DNA of 6,767 nucleotides, from assembly GCA_026982145.1 (NCBI GenBank), contig JALSHQ010000014.1:1-6767 (forward strand), read 5' to 3'. The translations under genes were made by a program, and so were the position numbers. Below, piece after piece: positions 5,128 through 6,767 of the stretch; positions within the stretch are counted from its first letter, which is position 1, and each line of letters starts with the position of its first letter. The stretch comes from Gammaproteobacteria bacterium (GTDB lineage Bacteria; Pseudomonadota; Gammaproteobacteria; SZUA-140). The notes beneath the pieces were generated by a model. That model was not told where the DNA came from, made no database searches, and saw nothing but the letters and a program-made list of their open reading frames with translations.

Positions 5128-5156
5128 TTGACAATTCGAGATCACAAACCCATAAT
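5128..5156 (+). promoter_or_regulatory. arsR-arsM promoter (sigma70 type)
   Basis: The perfect -35 TTGACA (5128-5133), a 17-base spacer and -10 CATAAT (5151-5156) form a near-consensus promoter starting just 20 bases from the IS66 edge. The predicted transcript start is about 5163-5164, at the arsR ATG. The IS did not supply this promoter; both boxes lie outside it. Confidence 0.78.
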
Positions 5157-5172
5157 TCGAAATATGTCGAAT
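5134..5172. promoter_or_regulatory. ArsR operator candidate over the arsR start codon
   Basis: ATTCGA (5155-5160) and TCGAAT (5167-5172) form a perfect 6-bp inverted repeat with a 6-base centre that contains the arsR ATG. A further ATTCGA (5134-5139) lies in the promoter spacer, exactly 21 bases (about two helical turns) upstream of the first. ArsR/SmtB repressors bind such AT-rich dyads near their own promoters, so negative autoregulation is the natural reading. Confidence 0.65.
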
Positions 5173-5481
5173 ATTGAAAAACCACCTTTAGCCGCCGCTT
5201 TTAAAGCGCTCAGCAATCCACATCGGCTGACACTTTTTAACCGGCTGTTAAATTGCTGCGAACCAGGTACCCGCTGCGATGCGGCTTCGGCGACAAGGTT
5301 TTGCGTTGGAGACCTTGGCGAAGGGCTGGAAATCGCCCCGTCTACACTCTCTCATCACCTAAAAGAGCTTAACCGTGCCGGTCTGGTTGAGATGGCGCGC
5401 AAAGGGAAGCGAGTTGAGTGCTGGGTAGAACCCGAAAAATTAAAAACATTAAGCCAATTCTTCCAACCTAATCCACCTTAA
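5164..5481 (+). CDS. arsR: ArsR/SmtB-family arsenic-responsive repressor
   Basis: A 105-residue cytoplasmic winged-helix regulator. Helix 1 carries FKALSNPHRLTLFNRLL (13-29). The recognition helix is in IAPSTLSHHLKELNRAGLVE (57-76), followed by the wing (ARKGKRVECWV). Cysteines are at 31, 32, 38, 47 and 86. C31-C32-x5-C38, between helices 1 and 2, is the likely As(III) site. C47 lies in FCVGDL, which corresponds to the ELCVCDL metal-box region of the family. ATG 5164 is chosen over an upstream TTG (5128) because that TTG is the promoter -35, the family normally begins near here, and the operator sits over 5164. No Shine-Dalgarno site precedes it, so a leaderless mRNA is likely. It is followed 22 bases later by arsM. 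It probably represses arsRM and releases DNA when arsenite binds; the ligand is inferred from the arsM neighbour. Confidence 0.9.
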   Translation: MSNIEKPPLAAAFKALSNPHRLTLFNRLLNCCEPGTRCDAASATRFCVGDLGEGLEIAPSTLSHHLKELNRAGLVEMARKGKRVECWVEPEKLKTLSQFFQPNPP

Positions 5482-5503
5482 TTATTTATCCAAGGAACCG
5501 ACC

Positions 5504-6376
5504 ATGAGCGAATCAAGCTGCTGTGAACCTAAAGAAGATAAAAACCACGCATCCCAAGATGCACATCGCCAGAGTGTGCGAGATGCCTATGGCCAGGTTG
5601 CACGTGCCGAGAACAATAACGAATCGTGCGGCGTCGCAAGCAGCTGCTGCGGTGTTTCTGATGACAACGCCATCAACACACTGATTTCAACCCGTATCGG
5701 CTATAGCGAAGATGATCTTGCCAGAGCGCCTAGCGGTGCCGATATGGGGCTAGGCTGTGGTAACCCACGCGCAATCGCATCATTAAAACTAGGGGAAACG
5801 GTGGTTGATTTAGGTGCTGGTGGTGGCTTCGATTGCTTCCTCGCCGCCCATGAAGTGGGTGTAAGTGGGCGCGTTATCGGCATCGACATGACCCCCGATA
5901 TGCTCAGTAAAGCACGCAATAATGCTGAAAAAGGGCAATTCACCAATGTTGAATTCCGCTTGGGTGAGATCGAACACCTGCCTCTCCCAGACGCCACAGC
6001 TGATGTGATCATCTCAAACTGTGTCATCAACTTGTCTCCCAATAAGCCACAAGTTTTTATCGATGCATTTCGCGTCCTTAAACCGGGTGGCCGCCTAGCC
6101 ATCTCTGATGTGGTAGCCACCGTTGAGCTACCTGAAGCGATGCGCAATGACCCTGCGCTGATTGCAGGCTGCATGGGCAACGCTTCATTAGTGGATGAAC
6201 TCAAAACGATGATTGAAGCCGCGGGTTTCATTGACGTGCAGATTAAACCGAAAGATGAATCTAAAGCGTTTATTCGCGACTGGGCGCCTGATCACAACGT
6301 GACCGATTACGTTGTTTCCGCCACCATTGAAGGTATCAAACCGGGCGGGAGTAAAATGAAAAGTGGCTGCTGCTAG
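5504..6376 (+). CDS. arsM: arsenite S-adenosylmethionine methyltransferase
   Basis: A 290-residue cytoplasmic enzyme of the ArsM/AS3MT family that methylates As(III) with SAM. The Rossmann-fold motif I is VVDLGAGGGFD (100-110), with the acidic end of strand 2 at GIDMTPDML (127-134) and a late VLKPGGRLAISD (191-202). Conserved cysteines are visible: C48/C49 (SSCCG), C85 (GCGNP), C173 (SNCVINL) and C223 (AGCMGNA). C173 and C223 are 50 residues apart, as are the arsenic-binding pair in known ArsM/AS3MT enzymes. Extra vicinal pairs occur at both ends, C6-C7 and C289-C290. The start ATG 5504 has AAGGAA six bases upstream. It forms an operon with arsR (22-base gap) and should be induced by arsenite. 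No arsenite pump gene is seen in the window. The gene looks intact and its length is normal for bacterial ArsM. Confidence 0.95.
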   Translation: MSESSCCEPKEDKNHASQDAHRQSVRDAYGQVARAENNNESCGVASSCCGVSDDNAINTLISTRIGYSEDDLARAPSGADMGLGCGNPRAIASLKLGETVVDLGAGGGFDCFLAAHEVGVSGRVIGIDMTPDMLSKARNNAEKGQFTNVEFRLGEIEHLPLPDATADVIISNCVINLSPNKPQVFIDAFRVLKPGGRLAISDVVATVELPEAMRNDPALIAGCMGNASLVDELKTMIEAAGFIDVQIKPKDESKAFIRDWAPDHNVTDYVVSATIEGIKPGGSKMKSGCC

Positions 6377-6428
6377 CAGTACTGAGAACTGTCAGACCAA
6401 ACACTCGCCCGCCAACAGCTAAATTTTG

Positions 6429-6456
6429 CGCCGGTAGCCCCAACAAGTTACCGGCG
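6429..6456. terminator. hairpin between convergent arsM and slyD
   Basis: CGCCGGTA (6429-6436) pairs perfectly with TACCGGCG (6449-6456) around a 12-base loop. It lies in the only gap between two converging genes (6377-6471), which otherwise holds nothing I recognise. Neither side has a good T run, so it may be a weak bidirectional terminator or rely on other factors. Confidence 0.5.
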
Positions 6457-6471
6457 ATCAATAACGAAACA

Positions 6472-6767
6472 CTAGTGCTGATGACCGCCGGCACCATGCG
6501 CGTGGCCATGCGCAATCTCTTCTGCAGTGGCCTCTCGAATATCGGTCACTTCAATATCAAAGGTGAGTGTTTTTCCGGCAAAGGGGTGATTGCTATCGAC
6601 CGTTACCATGAACTTCCCTACTTTCACCACGGTCACTTGGCGGCTTCCCTGCTCTGTTTCAACCGTTGCCACCATCCCCGGCTTCCATTTCTTTGCGCCT
6701 TGCAGGTGCTTCATCGGCACACGCTGCACTGACCCCTCAACACGCTCACCGTAACCCTCTTCAGGGG
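6472..6767 (-). CDS. slyD: FKBP-type peptidyl-prolyl isomerase SlyD, 3' part (5' end outside window)
   Basis: On the minus strand the frame is open from the window edge to TAG 6474-6472, giving about 98 C-terminal residues. It begins PEEGYGERVEGSVQRVPM, continues through the SlyD insert-in-flap (chaperone) region (KKWKPGMVATV, VKVGKFMVTVDSNHP), and returns to the FKBP core with the family signature HPFAGKTLTFDIEVTDIREA. It ends in a short histidine-rich tail, HGHAHGAGGHQH, which in SlyD binds nickel. SlyD is a cytoplasmic prolyl isomerase and chaperone that helps nickel delivery. The tail here is much shorter than in E. coli SlyD and lacks its cysteines. A GTG at 6729 is not the real start, since homology continues upstream. 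This is the most chromosome-like gene in the window and probably marks the resident flank next to the arsenic module. Confidence 0.9.
   Translation of the reverse strand, partial: PEEGYGERVEGSVQRVPMKHLQGAKKWKPGMVATVETEQGSRQVTVVKVGKFMVTVDSNHPFAGKTLTFDIEVTDIREATAEEIAHGHAHGAGGHQH

Noticed and set aside
5128..5163. TTG 5128 as an N-terminally extended arsR start
   Set aside because: That TTG is the first part of a perfect TTGACA -35 box; the family starts near ATG 5164, and the -10 and operator lie inside the proposed extension.
5701..6231. 176-residue minus-strand frame inside arsM
   Set aside because: Antisense shadow of a strongly conserved gene; Ser/Ala/Pro-rich with no domain or start signal.
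6475..6732. 85-residue plus-strand frame opposite slyD
   Set aside because: Exact antisense of the conserved SlyD coding frame, with no protein features.

Overview
The window reads as a patch of a Gammaproteobacterial chromosome. The SlyD tail, the ArsR/ArsM pair and the phage-type genes all look gammaproteobacterial, but there is no rRNA or marker gene to fix the genus. No tRNA, rRNA or CRISPR array was seen.

Layout. (1) Positions 1-2357 hold the wreck of a prophage or integrative-element early/replication operon on the + strand. It has a small HTH (AlpA/excisionase-like) gene broken by one extra T, two small intact conserved phage-type genes, and then three gene fragments welded together by deletions: the N-terminal part of a P-loop ATPase (1151 to about 1611), a piece of a winged-helix replication-type protein (about 1612-1868, with an internal TAG), and the C-terminal half of a phage DNA methyltransferase (1869-2357). 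(2) Positions 2358-3533 hold an intact class II Fic protein with its own strong promoter, an operator-like inverted repeat and apparently a leaderless start. (3) Positions 3530-4169 (- strand) hold two accessory genes of the phage/ICE type, a DUF3489-like protein and a small 'YCHxDGY' protein. Each carries an in-frame nonsense codon, and the first is cut by an IS. (4) Positions 4170-5108 are a 939-bp internally deleted IS66-family element with recognisable terminal inverted repeats. Its tnpA is fused in frame to the middle of tnpC. (5) Positions 5109-6376 are a two-gene arsenic methylation operon, arsR-arsM, with a near-consensus promoter and an operator over the start codon. (6) Positions 6377-6767 hold a hairpin between converging genes and the 3' part of slyD (- strand, running off the right edge).

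How it works together. The left two thirds is decaying mobile DNA: one frameshift, four in-frame stops, two or more deletion joints and a truncated IS. Embedded in it is one intact Fic gene, probably a self-inhibited AMP-transferase with its own regulation. The IS66 remnant is the seam between this debris and the intact arsenic module: the gene it cuts on the left does not resume on the right. ArsR probably represses arsRM until As(III) binds its cysteines; ArsM then methylates arsenite using S-adenosylmethionine.

The most interesting signals are regulatory and evolutionary. The fic and arsR promoters share the same design: TTGAC(A/C), a 17-nt spacer, CATAAT, then an ATG 6-7 nt later with an inverted repeat over it, which predicts leaderless, autoregulated mRNAs. 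ArsR has a CC-x5-C cysteine set in an unusual N-terminal position. The IS66 derivative has a hairpin that can hide its own ribosome-binding site.
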